64,000 nucleotides of DNA, taken from Meandrina meandrites (taxonomy: Eukaryota > Cnidaria > Anthozoa > Scleractinia > Meandrinidae). Location of the stretch: contig OY855904.1 of the NCBI GenBank assembly GCA_963693305.1, positions 11,079,496-11,143,495 on the forward strand, in the 5' to 3' direction. The stretch's first letter is position 1; every line of letters starts with the position of its first letter. The translations under genes were made by a program, and so were the position numbers. The notes under the pieces are model-generated. The model saw only the letters and a program-made list of their open reading frames with translations. It was not told the origin of the DNA and searched no databases. Below, one piece after another: positions 24,201-37,809 of this stretch.

Positions 24201-27200
24201 TCGAGAGGGAACAATCAGGGTTTTGGATAATAAGCACATGTCTACATGGTCTACTGACATGTTTTACACTGTTCAAGCTTTGACAGTGAGTTAGAAACTT
24301 CATACCAGCACTTAGCCTTGTCAAATGGTGGTCCATTCAATCGTGATTGTCACTATATTTCTCAATAGCAAACGTAACCTAACTAACTTGTATAACACAG
24401 AGCAGCACGTGCTATCATCATCACAACTCGCGAGGTATTTTCTTGCACGCAATTGCAAGTCTCCCCACGTGCATTAACGCCTCCACAAAACGAAAAAAAC
24501 GTTGTTTTCCATAGTTTTCCCCCGTTTTTGGCCCCACGCTGTAATCCCCAACATTTGCTGCGAAGGCATGATTTTGTGTTTTCGGAATTGATTCGGGAAT
24601 ACCCGTTCTGGCTTTCGCAGCAAAATGGTTCACTCTTCGCGCGCCAAGAAACAAGCTTTCACGACAATGATTTCACGTTTGCAGTGGCCTCAGTTAAGGT
24701 TATGTTTTCAGCGACAACTAAATTTAGTGGTTTTATTTTTCCCGCGATTTATCGATTCTTCAATTAAACGATTTCTAGACCGATTTTGGTGATTTCAGAT
24801 GAAACGACTAAGCGATTTTTTTAAATTAAGTAAGCACTTTTTCATGAACTAAACTGCTAATATTTTCTAATCACGCACTCAAATTTGACGGTGATTGAAT
24901 CATAGCCTGGCTGTTTTTATCTGTTTTCTTTGATGGATTAAAATCTACCCATGTCAAGCATCATCCTTTATTATAGTTCTGATTGTCCAAAAATATGTTC
25001 AATTAAGTTTCCCTCGTTTTTCAGAATCACGTACAGCTAAAGAATAGTCAGACCTGATTGAGCTCTTAGTTCCTTCCTTTAAAGTTCATTTTATTTTCTT
25101 CGATTAAAATCATGATGCCATTTGTAATGAAGTCACTTTAAAGTTTTATTAAGCTGGAAATCTCTTAGAAGAAAATACGTCAATTCCTATCGTCTTGAAG
25201 ATAATGCTACTCCTGAACAATAGTTTCTTCAGTCTAAGATTTCGCACACAGCACCAATATAATATAGCTTCTTTAATCAATTCCCAAATTCCAGGTTTCT
25301 GAAGACTTCGCTATTAATTTTGGTCGTTAAAAGGACTTGTAGTTCGTGATTTCACATAAATTTTTGTTCAGTGCTAGATACACTGGGTTTGGGTAATGAC
25401 CCCTGAAACTGTATTAATGTCAGATATGGCAAACTGTTAAATATTTAAACTTTTTTGTGGAAACAACTCGCAATGTACATGTTAAATTTTTTTTCTTTCA
25501 CTCAGGTGGTTAGCACGATTTCTGTGAAACGAGACTTGCAACAAAAACCGCTTTTATTTTGGTTAAAATTCAGGCAGATCCTTGTAACTATCGGACGACA
25601 CAGGTTACCGTCTTTGACGTGCCTTGAAAGTAGCGGCAATCTTTTTCTTCTTTTTGCTTTGTTTTACAAGTTAACTACTTAATAAACTACGACAGTGATG
25701 AATCGGGTTGGTAATTGAAAGAAAAGATGCGTGTCCTTACAAATGTAGGTATTTGGGGCTTTTTGTTGACATTTATCGATAATCAGTTTTGCGTTTTCAT
25801 ACGTACGTTTTCAACATGCTATCAGGAACTGCCAACAAAGCAGGTACTTTCAAATCGATGTAAATGATAAAATCTTAACAAACTTGGGGAAATGAAACTT
25901 CTTTTTACGTCGGGTTCATCTTAAAATAGAATTGTCTTGGAGCTAACATAATTAACTTTGTTAAAGCCGTTTATCTGAATGGTTTTGAATAGAAATACTA
26001 TAATCATAAATAATTTCTTTTATGCTTACTCCAATTAACTTCATTTAAAATGCATCGTTATAGAGGATTCAACTGAATTGTTTGTTCGACTTTGCCTACA
26101 GCTCTCCGTTTTCAGGTCTTTTATGACAGTACGTGAACAGTGCGAGGGTACAAATATATTTGAATTTTCAGTTGCAGATATTACGGCTAAAGAAGAGCAA
26201 AATGTCGAATGCGACAAAAAACTATTATTTGCAGTACAACATTTGTCCTATTAAAAAGTGTAAGACAATTTTATTCAAATGAGTCGTAACGATTGAATTT
26301 CAATTTTCAAATCATTTCAAATTCATGCAACGTTCTGACAAATAAAGAAAAAACACCAGCATTTTTCACTCGGTAAAAAAAAAAAAAAAAAAAAAAACAG
26401 GCGGCCTTTCTAAAACGCTGGCTGTTAAAAGGGTGTCGTTGAGTCTGCTTCTTCTAAAAATTACGATTCTCTAAATACATTCATGAAGATGTCACTGAAG
26501 CAATCTGCACATCCATTTAACGTAACATTATAACAAGACAAGTCGACGTTTAACAAAGGACGATGGCGTTTTAAGGACTAGCCACTAATCTGAAAAAGAA
26601 ATCGAAGATCTTATCAGTTGGCCATCCATACTCGGCTAGGCACCTGACAGTTAACACACGTAAGCGTGGGTGTAATGTACCTGTAGTACCCGAGGCAGTT
26701 TTGTTCCCGACTCACTTCCGCAATTGATTGTCCATGGCTTCTTCAAGAAGTCGTATACGTATCTCGAATGATTACTTGATCAAATGCTAGCTCTCTGGCA
26801 GGGTACCGCCACATATAGTCCGCTGCGAAGACTTCACTAATCAACTCACTGAACAAAGAGGGGTACAAAATTAACATTCCAATTTGGAAGTTGTAGATAG
26901 AAACATTCAAACAGCTCGCTGCACAACGGTTTTCATGAAATCAAAATAAGTTTCTGTTTAATGAAAAAATGGCCTTAACTAGGGTTTTACTCGGAAGAAT
27001 CTTGTTTTTACTACTCTCTACTGGAACCCTAGCCGAATAAAGCAACAATGGCTTTTGTCCAAGACTTAAATAAAAATGCTGTGTTTATCGCTAACAAAAA
27101 AAACTAAAACATTGCGCGGACAAAAGCGATGGATAATTAAGAAATCCACTGGAAATCTGTGTAGCTTAATCCACAAGTGCACGTTAAGATTTTCCATTTT

Positions 27201-29700
27201 TTTTTTCTCCACTCTTTACAACCTCGCCCAACGAAAACATTCGCTGACTGAAGCGACCAAACGCACCTTTCTTTTCTACAAGTATTTATTTTAATTCACC
27301 GAGAATCGCACGTTTAATCAGTAATGTAATGTCAATATGCGTCTCAATTAAAGCGCTTTGTTTCTTGTAAACTCTGTATTTCTGCTGTGGGCACTTTTTT
27401 ATGGACCGTTTTAAAAACATGCATTGAGATGGTTAAAAAACAAGTGTCGAGGGTGGATATGCCTTTCAACATATTAAAAAAAATCGATTTTTTACCGTAA
27501 ACAAAACTGTCGTTGAATGTTTTTAAATTTGCGCCCGGTTAAACAGTTAATATTGGCCTCAGATGTTAAGAAAAAATATATATTTCAGATAATTTCTCTT
27601 TTTTTCTACCAACAGATGAAAATTAAATTTCTGCCAGAGGGCGTGCCATGAAGCTGTCTCGCAGCGACCTAAATCTTATAAGTACAATTTTTGTTTTAAC
27701 TCGCCGGTTGCTTTCTATAGGTGATAACAGCTAGACGTTAAACGCTTCGGGTTTTTTTTTTACTAAAAAGAGGACGGGTTTTGTTTTTTAGCCACGGAAA
27801 GGCCCGAAAACGTCCTTTTTGATAGTGTAAGATAACGCCGGTCCGCTTTGCACGTTAATTCACCGTACCAGCACGAGCGCACACACATCAGCAGCCATAA
27901 ACCAAATAACCCACAACAGCCAGCGACTATTCAATGAACGACAATATCATATCGATAAGATATTAGTTTGAACAATAGCAGTCGGTGGAAGCTGGTCCAA
28001 TTTAAAGACTATTGCCTTCAAAATAAACAACGTTAACATTTTTACCAATCATGTACGTAAGCTGTTAGCATTCATTGCGTCTCCATGGTCCATTGGTTGG
28101 ATGTACTAATAGCAACATAAATGCCCTCTATTCTCCACAATGAGCTACACGAACCTGTAAATTATTTATCAAAGTGTCGCTGATTGGCTTCGAATTGGTT
28201 TAGCATTGTTTCGGGGTAATTTTAAGATGACCTTAGCTAGGCCGGGTGCCCTGAAGAAGGAGAGATTCATGCTACATTTCATCTTTTACACAAGGCTGCA
28301 TGAATTAAAACTGAAACGAGTTTTCATCTTAACGATAAACGACTGGCAAATTCAGCAATAATTTCTAAATATGTTTTTAAACAGATTCGATATTAATAGC
28401 AAGGTAAATATTTTAATTCCCAACTGAAAGTTTAAACCGAAGTTAATCAATTTTTCATACGACTTTATGCTAATACATGATTATGTTAGCGCAATCCCCT
28501 ACATAACCGAACTACACGAATGTGAAATAAAAACAATACAGACAAAATAAATAAATGTTCACTATATACGAATATCTTTGCGAGAATTTGTCCTCGAGGA
28601 CAAAGGCATACTGGTTTGCGACTCACGATAAAAAAGGCCGAACCAAACATCTGCTTATTAAACTACGTTGTAGGCGGACTTTCTTCTCAGAAGCCCTTTT
28701 TAACACTCTTGTTATGATCTCACGTTTACATTGGTCGATTTGTGGAAAGACGTTATACTGAGGGACACCTGAAAGCTTCAAAAACACAGTTTCACATACA
28801 CTTTTTCTAATACTTAATTTTCCTGTCTTATCCCGAAAATGGGTCGGTTTTTCTTTTCCAATGATATTAGCAGTTTTTTAATGGCATTTTTTTGCCCCAT
28901 GTTTTTATCTTTTAACAGACTTAATTTTTTGGCGCCGAGACACAAATATCGCTATTGAGATCTTTATTTAAATTTTATCATTACGGCGGGCGATATTTGA
29001 AAATGAACTGCCATGCAATTTCATTTTTCGCAGCTCATATCTATTAACGGTTTTAATGATCTCAAGGACAAAGTAGGGACCATTTTAATAAATGAAATGA
29101 TGCTCTTTTTAATTTCACAAATTACAATGTCCATTAGCGAGAAAGCTAAAATTGTTCTGATTCAAGACAGTCCATGTTTATTGATCATGTTTACCGAACC
29201 ATCCCAATTTAGCTGTGAGCTATAGCTGAAAACCAAATCAAATTGAGAGCACGGTTCCAAACAATATTCATACTGATTAATTAAAAATGCTGTAGCCCAC
29301 TCAGTTATGAAACAAGGAGCAGCCTTTTAAGCCACCGAACTCCGCTCGCATTCCTTTCATCATTATTCTTTCCCGCGCTCGCAAAATGTTACAAGTACTT
29401 GTTCAAGCGTACAGAAGCGCCAAGAGGCGGCCTGTTTTACAGGAAGTACGCAAAACAGTGTTAAGATATCTTATAACCGGTCGTTTTATCATTAGTAAAA
29501 TTGTCTTATTATTCAAAGAACATTAGCATTGATATTGGTAGCCTTTATGTTAGATGCGTACAAATAACCTCGAAGGGGATTTCTTAGCTACGCGTGTGGC
29601 AGGTGCACGGGACCTAGTTTTGGCATTAGTAATGAAATTTACCATTGTATGCATTCAAACAGGGCTTATATTAATTTTCAATTTTCTCGAGCGCTGTGGC
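21215..29700. other. 8.5 kb intergenic region upstream of the homeobox gene
   Basis: No protein gene or RNA gene is supported. There is a 20-bp-plus poly-A run at 26377-26398. At 24425-24660 lies a GC-richer stretch open on both strands that could be a degenerate repeat. Otherwise the DNA is plain AT-rich sequence. Such a gene-free region next to a developmental transcription factor may hold enhancers, but nothing in the sequence alone proves it. Confidence 0.4.
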
Positions 29701-29736
29701 TAGGAAGGTGAATTCTCTGCAGCTGCTCGGCTAAAA

Positions 29737-29780
29737 ACAATTAGCGCCGAGGCCCTAATCAGCTCGGGCAGCTAATAAGT
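29737..29780. promoter_or_regulatory. Cluster of TAAT homeodomain-type sites upstream of the homeobox start
   Basis: Three TAAT/ATTA cores lie within 41 bp: CAATTAG (29738), CTAATCAG (29755) and GCTAATAA (29771), about 100-140 bp before the ATG. Homeodomain proteins of this class bind TAAT cores, so auto- or cross-regulation is conceivable. Such cores are frequent by chance in AT-rich DNA. Confidence 0.25.
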
Positions 29781-29880
29781 TCAAATAGAGCGAGTTGGAA
29801 GGATCAGTTTTGCACTAACCTCGGTCTTCACACACGCTTCCAAGGATCTAGCCGTCTCTGATCGTGTCATCAAACAAATC

Positions 29881-32096
29881 ATGGAACCTTCTCTTGGTCT
29901 GGGAAAGCCACATAGCCAGTACGTAGTCAGCGATGTACTAGGAATAGAGACCCTGGCAAGCTCATCTTCTAAGTGTAAGCACAATTTATCTGTCCTCTTG
30001 TTGGAAATTATATTAATGTTAGCCTGAAAAAGTATAAAAGGTCTACCTAAGCATGACATGAAAGACAAAAACTGAGTTTAACTCTTCTGCAAAATTGCCT
30101 CCATAGTTCCTTCACTGGTGTACAGAAGCTATTCGTCTCCATCCGCAGACCTGCCACCACCTCCAGAGCCCCAAGGACACGTAGATGGTGAAAGCTCTGC
30201 CACAGTGAGGAGAAAACAACGTCGAAACCGCACTACATTCACAAAACAGCAACTACAGGAACTGGAGAAAGTGTTTGAGAAAAAGCATTACCCCGATATC
30301 GCTCTGAGAGAGGAGCTCGCCGCCAAGATCAACATCAGCGAGGCGCGAATCCAGGTAACAAACATTTATGAAAAACACCCTTCTCGCTCTTATGTGTGAA
30401 ACTGCGAAAGTTTTCAATTCACTTATAGATGTTGTTTTTATGCTGGCTTCAAGGAAAAGATCGAAAAGCGGATCTTTTAAAATCGTGATGTTGTAAGAGA
30501 AGAAAAACCTAATAGATGAAATGATCGGGTGTGGCCGTTAGCGATAGCCTTGTGTAATAGTGGGGTCATAATTGTATTACGACGCCAAGCAATATTATAT
30601 TACTGGTGAAAATTGTGTGTTCGACGATATACCTTCAAGCTTAGTGAATTTGGGCATAATTGAATTTCCTTTTTTCCACCTTTAAAAGTATGGAGATATT
30701 GCCAATAAGAGAACAGCACGAATGATTTCAAGGTATAATGTTTCACTGGTGTTTTCTTGAAGCGGCAGTAAAATCATAGCCGAACGCACCTAACATTTAC
30801 ACGATTCGATGTGCTGACTTTTGCATCGACACGTTTTCTTTTCGCTGTGTTGTTTATCTTTGTCTTCGAAGAAGTAGTTTATACTTCGCAAATCTGAAAA
30901 TTGATGTTTCAAAAAGCATGCTAAGACTGCTGGAAGTGAATCGCAATTGCGATATCCTAATTTTTGAAGGATTGTTCTGTTGCGAAGTTGAAATGAAATA
31001 GGTAGAAAAAAAACTGTCACATGTTATAAAGTTCCGTTTTGAAACCACCGTGAATAATCGTCATTTCTTCAAAATTCGAAAGTTGATTTTTCCTTTCAAG
31101 TTTTTCCTTATTGTGAGGCTACATAAAACGAGAAGTGAATCGATCGCTACGCTTTTTAATCCTCGATAAAAAATTTAAACAAATTTATATGACACACGCA
31201 ACAGCAGCGGTAAATTAGTGCTAACGAAAAACATTTAGTTCATTACAACATCTCAATTTAAACTGGCTTTTCTACCCGTCGCCGGAACTTCCTGTTGCCC
31301 TTATTTTTGTAACTTTTTCGACCATTATCATGAACACATGCAAGTTCCGATATTGAGATACACAATTAATAACCAAAGCCATCATTCAAGTTTATTTGTC
31401 TCCAACCATTTATAATTCTATCCACGTAAACGCTTCCTCCAATTTTTTCAAACCAATTTCCGATTGATCTTTTTATCTTCGAGCTGACAATTTGGCGAGA
31501 CTTCAGAAGACTTTAATTTTGGAAAAGAAAACAAGATTGATGCGAACTGTGTTAAATATATTTTTTGAATTCATTTTCCTGCGTGCCTTTTGTTGAATGC
31601 CATTTAATTTATGTTGTGTCTTTTTGCAACGTAGTGGAGAGAAAATTTCGATCCTCTAACAAAATGTCTCTTTACTCCTTAGGTTTGGTTCCAAAACAGG
31701 CGAGCTAAATGGCGAAAGAGACAAAATCCAACGCAGAGTTTGACGAAGAAGGTTCGCTATCAAAGCGATAAGCTTGGACCGCACCTGCCCATAGCTCCCC
31801 GACCAGGCATACCCTGCGGACCGCCTAACTACTTTCTCGGCTTGCCGGGCGCAGTTCCTGTCAGCGCTCACCATCACACGTATCCAGGGATTCTAACTTC
31901 TCTTAACGCTACAAACTCCAGTTATATGTCTTCATCGCAGATACCGATGCACAATGGAGCGCTTTGGCCTTGTCAAAGTGCTGCGTTTTCGAGCCATGCC
32001 GAACAGCCTAAGATGGCGCTGGAAGCTCTGAGGATGAAAGCTAAGTCGCACGCCTCTTCGATGTCTGCGTTTGAATTTGTGCCCTCGTACCATTAG
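29881..32096 (+). CDS. Paired-class (PRD-like) homeobox transcription factor with OAR motif
   Basis: Three exons, 29881-29974, 30107-30354 and 31683-32096, join in phase into 251 codons plus TAG. The introns are 132 bp and 1328 bp with GT/AG ends. Residues 14-21 (YVVSDVLG) fit the octapeptide/eh1 motif that recruits Groucho-type repressors. The homeodomain spans residues 69-128 (QRRNRTTF at its start, [16 protein letters not shown] at its end). Gln is at homeodomain position 50, typical of paired-like factors without a paired box, and the second intron splits positions 46/47, a conserved PRD-class intron site. Residues 224-241 ([18 protein letters not shown]) resemble the C-terminal OAR motif. 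A proline run (DLPPPPEP) lies before the homeodomain. I cannot fix the family: the N-terminal arm recalls DRGX/PRRX, and the other helices also fit ALX or PHOX2 relatives. The start is the first ATG in an open frame upstream of the octapeptide; exon 1 and its short intron are inferred from phase and splice sites. Confidence 0.85.
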
Positions 32097-35000
32097 ATGG
32101 TGATTCAAGACGATTTGGCAAGCGAGGGAAGAACGAGTGAGCGAAAACAGCTCCAAAAAGTGAATTCAAAGGACGCTATTGCCAATAACAAATATTTCAA
32201 ATCATCTAAAGACAAAGTTGAAATGTAGAGCGGGGGCTACTGAAGAAACATAAAAAACACTTACATTTTAAAAGGAGTCGTTCCTTTAAGGCCATTCAAT
32301 ACATGTCTATGCTTTTTTTTTTAACTAAGAGAATTGTAAAATTGCAGAGAGACAACCAAGAAGACCTTTGATGAATTTAAAAACGTTTGTAGTCCATTAG
32401 GTATTTATATTATAAAACGAAAATTGTAGAAAATTGTACCGCGAAAAATGCGTAAGTAGTCTATTTGAAATTAAGCCATACACTGTATAAAATAAGAATA
32501 CATTCTTTTGAGGATGTACTTTAATGTCTATTTGCGCTATTAGCAAGTTTTCTTTTGAAAGACCGTAATGGTAAGGTCATTAATGAAGTTGTGAATACTT
32601 GAAAGTCTTGAAAGGCTTTTTGGCTTCACCTTGGCTGTGTGGCCCGAGGTGCTAACTTATCAAAAGCAAGCGCATTTTCAACTTGTAATTTTAATAACTG
32701 TATTACATTGACGTTCAAACAATATTAACACAGTAGCGCAACACGTTTGAGAAAAAAAAATATGTGTTTTTATGGTAATAACGTGAGTGCAACGCTCACA
32801 ATAGGACAACTGGGAAACACTGCTGTAAAGATGAAACACCGTTAATAAACAAATCTTAGATTTTCTTGGTGAAAACACTAAAGCGCCATCATTTTAATTA
32901 CTGTTCTGGGTTGCTTTTACTTTGAATAAGTAATTTGTCTTCTTTACTGCTAAATTTATCTTATGAAGGACACAAAGTAAATAGCTAGACACACTAGATC
33001 GACTTTAAATAGTATACTTTGTTGATAGAAAGCTTTCGGCGGCACCTTTAACACACTGAGCGATCTAAAAACCTGGAAATTTGCCTGTGTTCTTTTAAAA
33101 ATCGTAAAAATGCCACTTTGTATTCCTTTAATACAAAAAAAAACCAAGTAGCTTTTCATGCCTTAGCCGAAATAATCTATTGCATCAAATTTTTACAATT
33201 AGGAATTAAACGCTTTATGGTTAAGCGACCGCGTTCACGCACAAGAAAATAATTACAACGTTTGCTTAACGGGAGAGATTTGTTAGTAAGATTGGAAGGT
33301 TATTTTGTCCGATACAGTGTAACACGTGATAGCTCGGTATCTTAGCACTGAAGACATTGAAACACCGAAAATTGTAACCTGAATGGCAACCGAATACTCT
33401 GCTGCCGTACTCCGCCAAACAGAGTAAGCAGCCAGAAGAGGCGGTTGAAATACAGGCTAGTTCAAACAGCAGCATCTCGTTCTGTTTGCACGAAATCCAG
33501 TGGTCTATTCATTTTCGTCGTCTCTGAAAATTTTCCTACCTAGTAGCTGAGTAAACGTTTTATAAATTCAATCATATCATCTCTAAGTCTTCTTATACGG
33601 AATCCTATTTTGAGGAGGTTTTTAACAATTTTGCTCGCCATTTTAACGTCCGTAGCAATGTTTGATTCTACGCCTATTTAAAATTCAAATATAACAGCAG
33701 AACTGATAAACTAGCAACAATTCGCAAATAGTCAATCTCTAATGATTCTCTTTTGTCTTCTTTGTATTCACTGCACCAAACGGGTGTAGAGGTCCCTTTA
33801 TTTTGGAATCAAATTGAACTCAACTGAAGACAGTTGTATTTAATACTTCATGTTTGGTTTTTCGTGTCACGGCTATTCAGTGATGCGAGAGTGTCACTCG
33901 ACGAAATAGAAAAAAATAACTAAAGATGAGCCAGCTTATCAAGACTCCTACTGAGGTTTACTGGAAAAGGGAGAAAAACCTTACGAAGAAAATAAAAAGG
34001 AAACAGCAAATGAATAAATGAATAAATATTTTTTTACTGAAAAGACATAATTTCTTTCACGGTTAGGTTTTGCAGTACGATAATTTACTTTTCATTCTTA
34101 AGCTTTTCAAAGATCTTTTATTCCTAATGAGGTGCATCGTGTGAATGATTGCGTTTGGCTAAATTTACAAATTTGCGTTTTATCTGGCTGTTAAGGATCT
34201 TAACCTTCCTCTGTATGACTCTTAAAATCATGTAGGAGGCTTTGTTTTCGAAACTTTAATAACGATCTTTTCAATGAGCTATCTCATCGTTTCAAAGGCT
34301 TTTTTTAACGGCCGTTGTTTTCTAAACAAAGTTTTGTGATAAATGCGAACGACAAATTACGCGAACACGATAAGTTATTTGCTATTGTGGTTCGTCTCAT
34401 CAGTGATCGATATTTGCATAATTGCTCACCTCGCCTCCAGTTTTCAATATGATGAGAATACGTTCGATTGTGAAAGCTTAGAACTGCAGTCTGTCTCTGG
34501 CAAGAAAAGCTAAAAAAACGCCTTTGAAAAATCCTCGCGTGGGTCCGAATTAAAAGCTTTCACGGTTTGGAAATTGTCAAAGAAGAAGTCCAAAGCTCAG
34601 AGGGTATTTATGTAGAGTGCGCAGGTGTCTTTTCTGATATACAACTTTGTTTACTATTCCTTTGGTTACTCTAAAACTTACTCTAACCTACTATCATTTT
34701 AGCTCTTTTAACCTCTTTCACTATAGAATTTTTTCCACTGGATTCGTTTTCTTCCCTCCTTTAAAAAATTATAATGAAACGAGGTCAGTCTAAACCAATT
34801 TTGCGCCACTGAAGCATTTCACCGCCGGCCTATAATTTCAGTTGCCTTCCAAAGAAAGTGTCCCTAGGTGTTTTGAATAAACAAGCTGTTATTGCATACG
34901 TCATAGCGATAGCGGTATTCTAAACACTGAGACATGGTTCTTGATTAAACACGGAAAAAAACCTTCTTTGTTTGCCTGAGTAATAGAGGCCAAACAAAGA

Positions 35001-37360
35001 CGAGAAAAACCGCTTAAACTGACGAAACGGAATTTTCTGGGTCCGATATCACTCGATTGAAACAAAGTGTGGTCTTAGTAACTTAAATTGAAAACTAAAA
35101 AAATAATAAAAATAAAACAAAACGACTTTGTCATTACTGGGCTTCAAAATATTTTATTGGAATTGCGAGCAGTTAATCTTTGCGATAGGAATTAAAAAAC
35201 CTCATTTTTCGGGGATTCGATCAGGCGGATGACAGAAGAAAAGGCTAACATGAATGCCGTTTAAGACCTCCTGTGTCGTTTGACTTAAGTATAATTCATT
35301 TTTAATTAGAGCAGCAACGTCTTGCTTTTTGAAACTCTAATTATGACAAATGAGACTAGCGTCTCGCTGGCGACATGATGGGTGTAAAAATGAGAATTAT
35401 TTTTTGTATATATCTAATTGCTTTTCTTGGCTCTATCGTTTTAGTTGAGAATCTTCTATTTCCTATCTTTAGTTTTGTTCCAATTACTCCTCTTAAACCT
35501 CTGTGTGATCGTTCAGTTTAGTTCAAATTGTACAAATGAAGTGGAACTTGATGACCTTCACGTCGTTCCTGAAAGGATTTCTTCAACTCTTTTCCTGTTC
35601 AGTTACAAATAAGTAGCGAGGCACGCAACCACAAGTTAACCTAGTTTTTTTGGTAATAGCATAAGTAAAGCGCTAATGACACCGAAAACGAAGTTTGACT
35701 GGTAAAGGCATTAAAAGATCTCAACTGGAAAGACAAAAAAGTTAAAAAAAGAAAACATCTCCGTAACTGCTTAATCAATATTTTATTCTCGAATACTTTA
35801 CAGGTGTTTCTTTTGCGACTGAAAAATGCAATTTTCGAGTGGTTTTTAATGATCTACTAAATTATCATATAGAAGTGCGTACAGCACCTTCATGGATTCA
35901 ACTAAGGAGTCAAAAGAAGAAAATGTAGCGGCAATTTGATTCTGAAACGCCTTCAGTTATTCATGTAAAGAAGATTAAATTCAGTCGACATTCGATAGAT
36001 TTGTGGTTAATCGAAATAAACAAGAAAAATTAACAGGAATTGACAAGGAAAATTAACTACGCAAAAGCAGACCCGCTTTTTTCATTTAGTCTTGTTTTCT
36101 CTCACAACTTTTCAATGGCTACTTTTCCATTTCCACTCCTCTTACAGTTCTCCATCATTTTCGCTCGATTATCTTTTTGTTTTTGTTCTGTATTCCTTTC
36201 TTTCGGTATAACTTAAGTAGTAGCATTGCCTTGTCGAAGAAGTTCATCCTTGGTAAAGCGTTTATGGCGTTTATTAGTCAAATGGAACTGTCTATTTAGC
36301 GTTATCAGGTGTAACTTAGGCACTATACTTAGGACAATAAAACCGACGGTCTGGAGCTGAAATATCGCTACCAGTGCGCGGTTCTCCATTTATAAGTACA
36401 CCACTGGCAGAGGAAACATGTTGGATATAAGCAGTTCTTGGGGAGAAGTCTTCAGTGCCTCCATGACCAGTGAAAAAATATTAAATTCTCAATTAAATTG
36501 TCAGTCATTTTATTCGGCGTAAACGTTTTTTATCACTCAAGATAACGAAGCCAAAAAACTAACCGCATTAGCTTTCAGTTAACGACTGCACGGTAATGAT
36601 AAAACAATCCTACACAGAAAATGTCCGACAGTGTTTATTCAGAGAACAATATCGTGATATCAACATACGTCGGTTTCCACCACCTGGGAGAAATAATATA
36701 TATGAAAATAACAAGTCAGTTCAGACGGTGGAAATTGTTTATGTCGAAAAAATGTCGCATGTTTAAGACAGCACCCGGTCGGTATAATTTAACAGGATTT
36801 ATACAGAGTTCGTTTGAGCGGCTATTGTCCCGTATGTTTATTCTGCATAAGCTGGGCTGTTTTAAAATCGCCATCAAAGGCCGTAAAGACAATGAGATGA
36901 CGCGACGTTTTTGCGACAACCTTGCCCTAACGTTGTTTTGAAATTCTGAATAAGAGACGAAGCTGAATTGAAGGAAGAGAATTCTGATCGACACTTATAT
37001 AAACTATTTTTATCTTGGGATGTCGATTATTTGATAGAGCGCAAGTAGATGAATGCACAGTCCTTTTATGAATTGTATCTGAAAACAAGGACGTGAAAAT
37101 TATGTATGATATACATAATAATTAAAATAAGCTTTCAAGTATTTACCAGGGAAACTTCAATGCAGTAGTTTGTATGCCTGCTAGGCATACTCAATACTCA
37201 TTAAGAAACAATTCTGGGCGGAGTTTGTTGTTTGTAGTTTCATTCAAAGTCTTGTATAATTTCAATTTCCCCGTCTAGAGTATATTCCATGCAAATCCCA
37301 CGGCGTAGATAAGCCGATGGTGTACAAATGTTTACGCGAAGCTGCTTGTTTTAAAGAAAC
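32097..37360. other. 3' flank of the homeobox gene and AT-rich intergenic DNA
   Basis: No further gene is supported. An AATAAA at about 32844 and a second AT-rich A-run near 32490 are candidate polyadenylation regions for the homeobox transcript. ORFs such as 36621-36941 (106 codons, + strand) do not resemble known proteins and have an overlapping antisense ORF. Confidence 0.4.
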
Positions 37361-37368
37361 CGATAAAT

Positions 37369-37512
37369 GTGTTTATATTGTGGTTCAATTTTATCCTTGG
37401 CTCAAATTTTATCTCCTTTGTTTTAAACTCATTATCGTACATTACCATACCCAAACACAAAGGAAAATAAAATTTAAGCCAAGGATAAAATTGAACCACA
37501 ACATTTATACAT
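37369..37512. mobile_element. Palindromic MITE (hairpin)
   Basis: The arm around TGTGGTTCAATTTTATCC (37379-37396) is mirrored by GGATAAAATTGAACCACA (37483-37500), with further inward pairing. The termini resemble those of the hairpins at 51951 and 63048 (GTTGTGGTTYAA...), so I treat the three as one family. Confidence 0.65.
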
Positions 37513-37809
37513 CGACACTGAATGTGGAGTTCACAAAAAGATATTTTCTTGTTTCTGCGGATCACATATCCCATTCAGGAATTGACCATCACTAAAGCAA
37601 CGAAAACTTCCTTTTCATGTTCTAATCTGTAAAAGGATAATAAGCCAGCCGCTTAGAACATAAGAGAATTGACATCAAAATAGTTATCAAGATAGTCTTT
37701 TTTTTTCAGTTCAGCTGACGCATGACTTAATGACACTAAAAATTTGAATAAGTTTAGAATGCTGAGTACGTATGGCATCTCAAAACTAAAAAAATGAAAA
37801 CAAAATGTT

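Noticed and set aside
24425..24660. Possible exon or CpG-type promoter at 24.4-24.7 kb
   Set aside because: Open on both strands but with no recognisable peptide or splice pattern; left as unexplained GC-richer DNA.
29781..30068. 95-codon minus-strand ORF at the homeobox start
   Set aside because: Antisense to exon 1 and intron 1 of the homeobox gene, whose + strand frame and splice phase are coherent.
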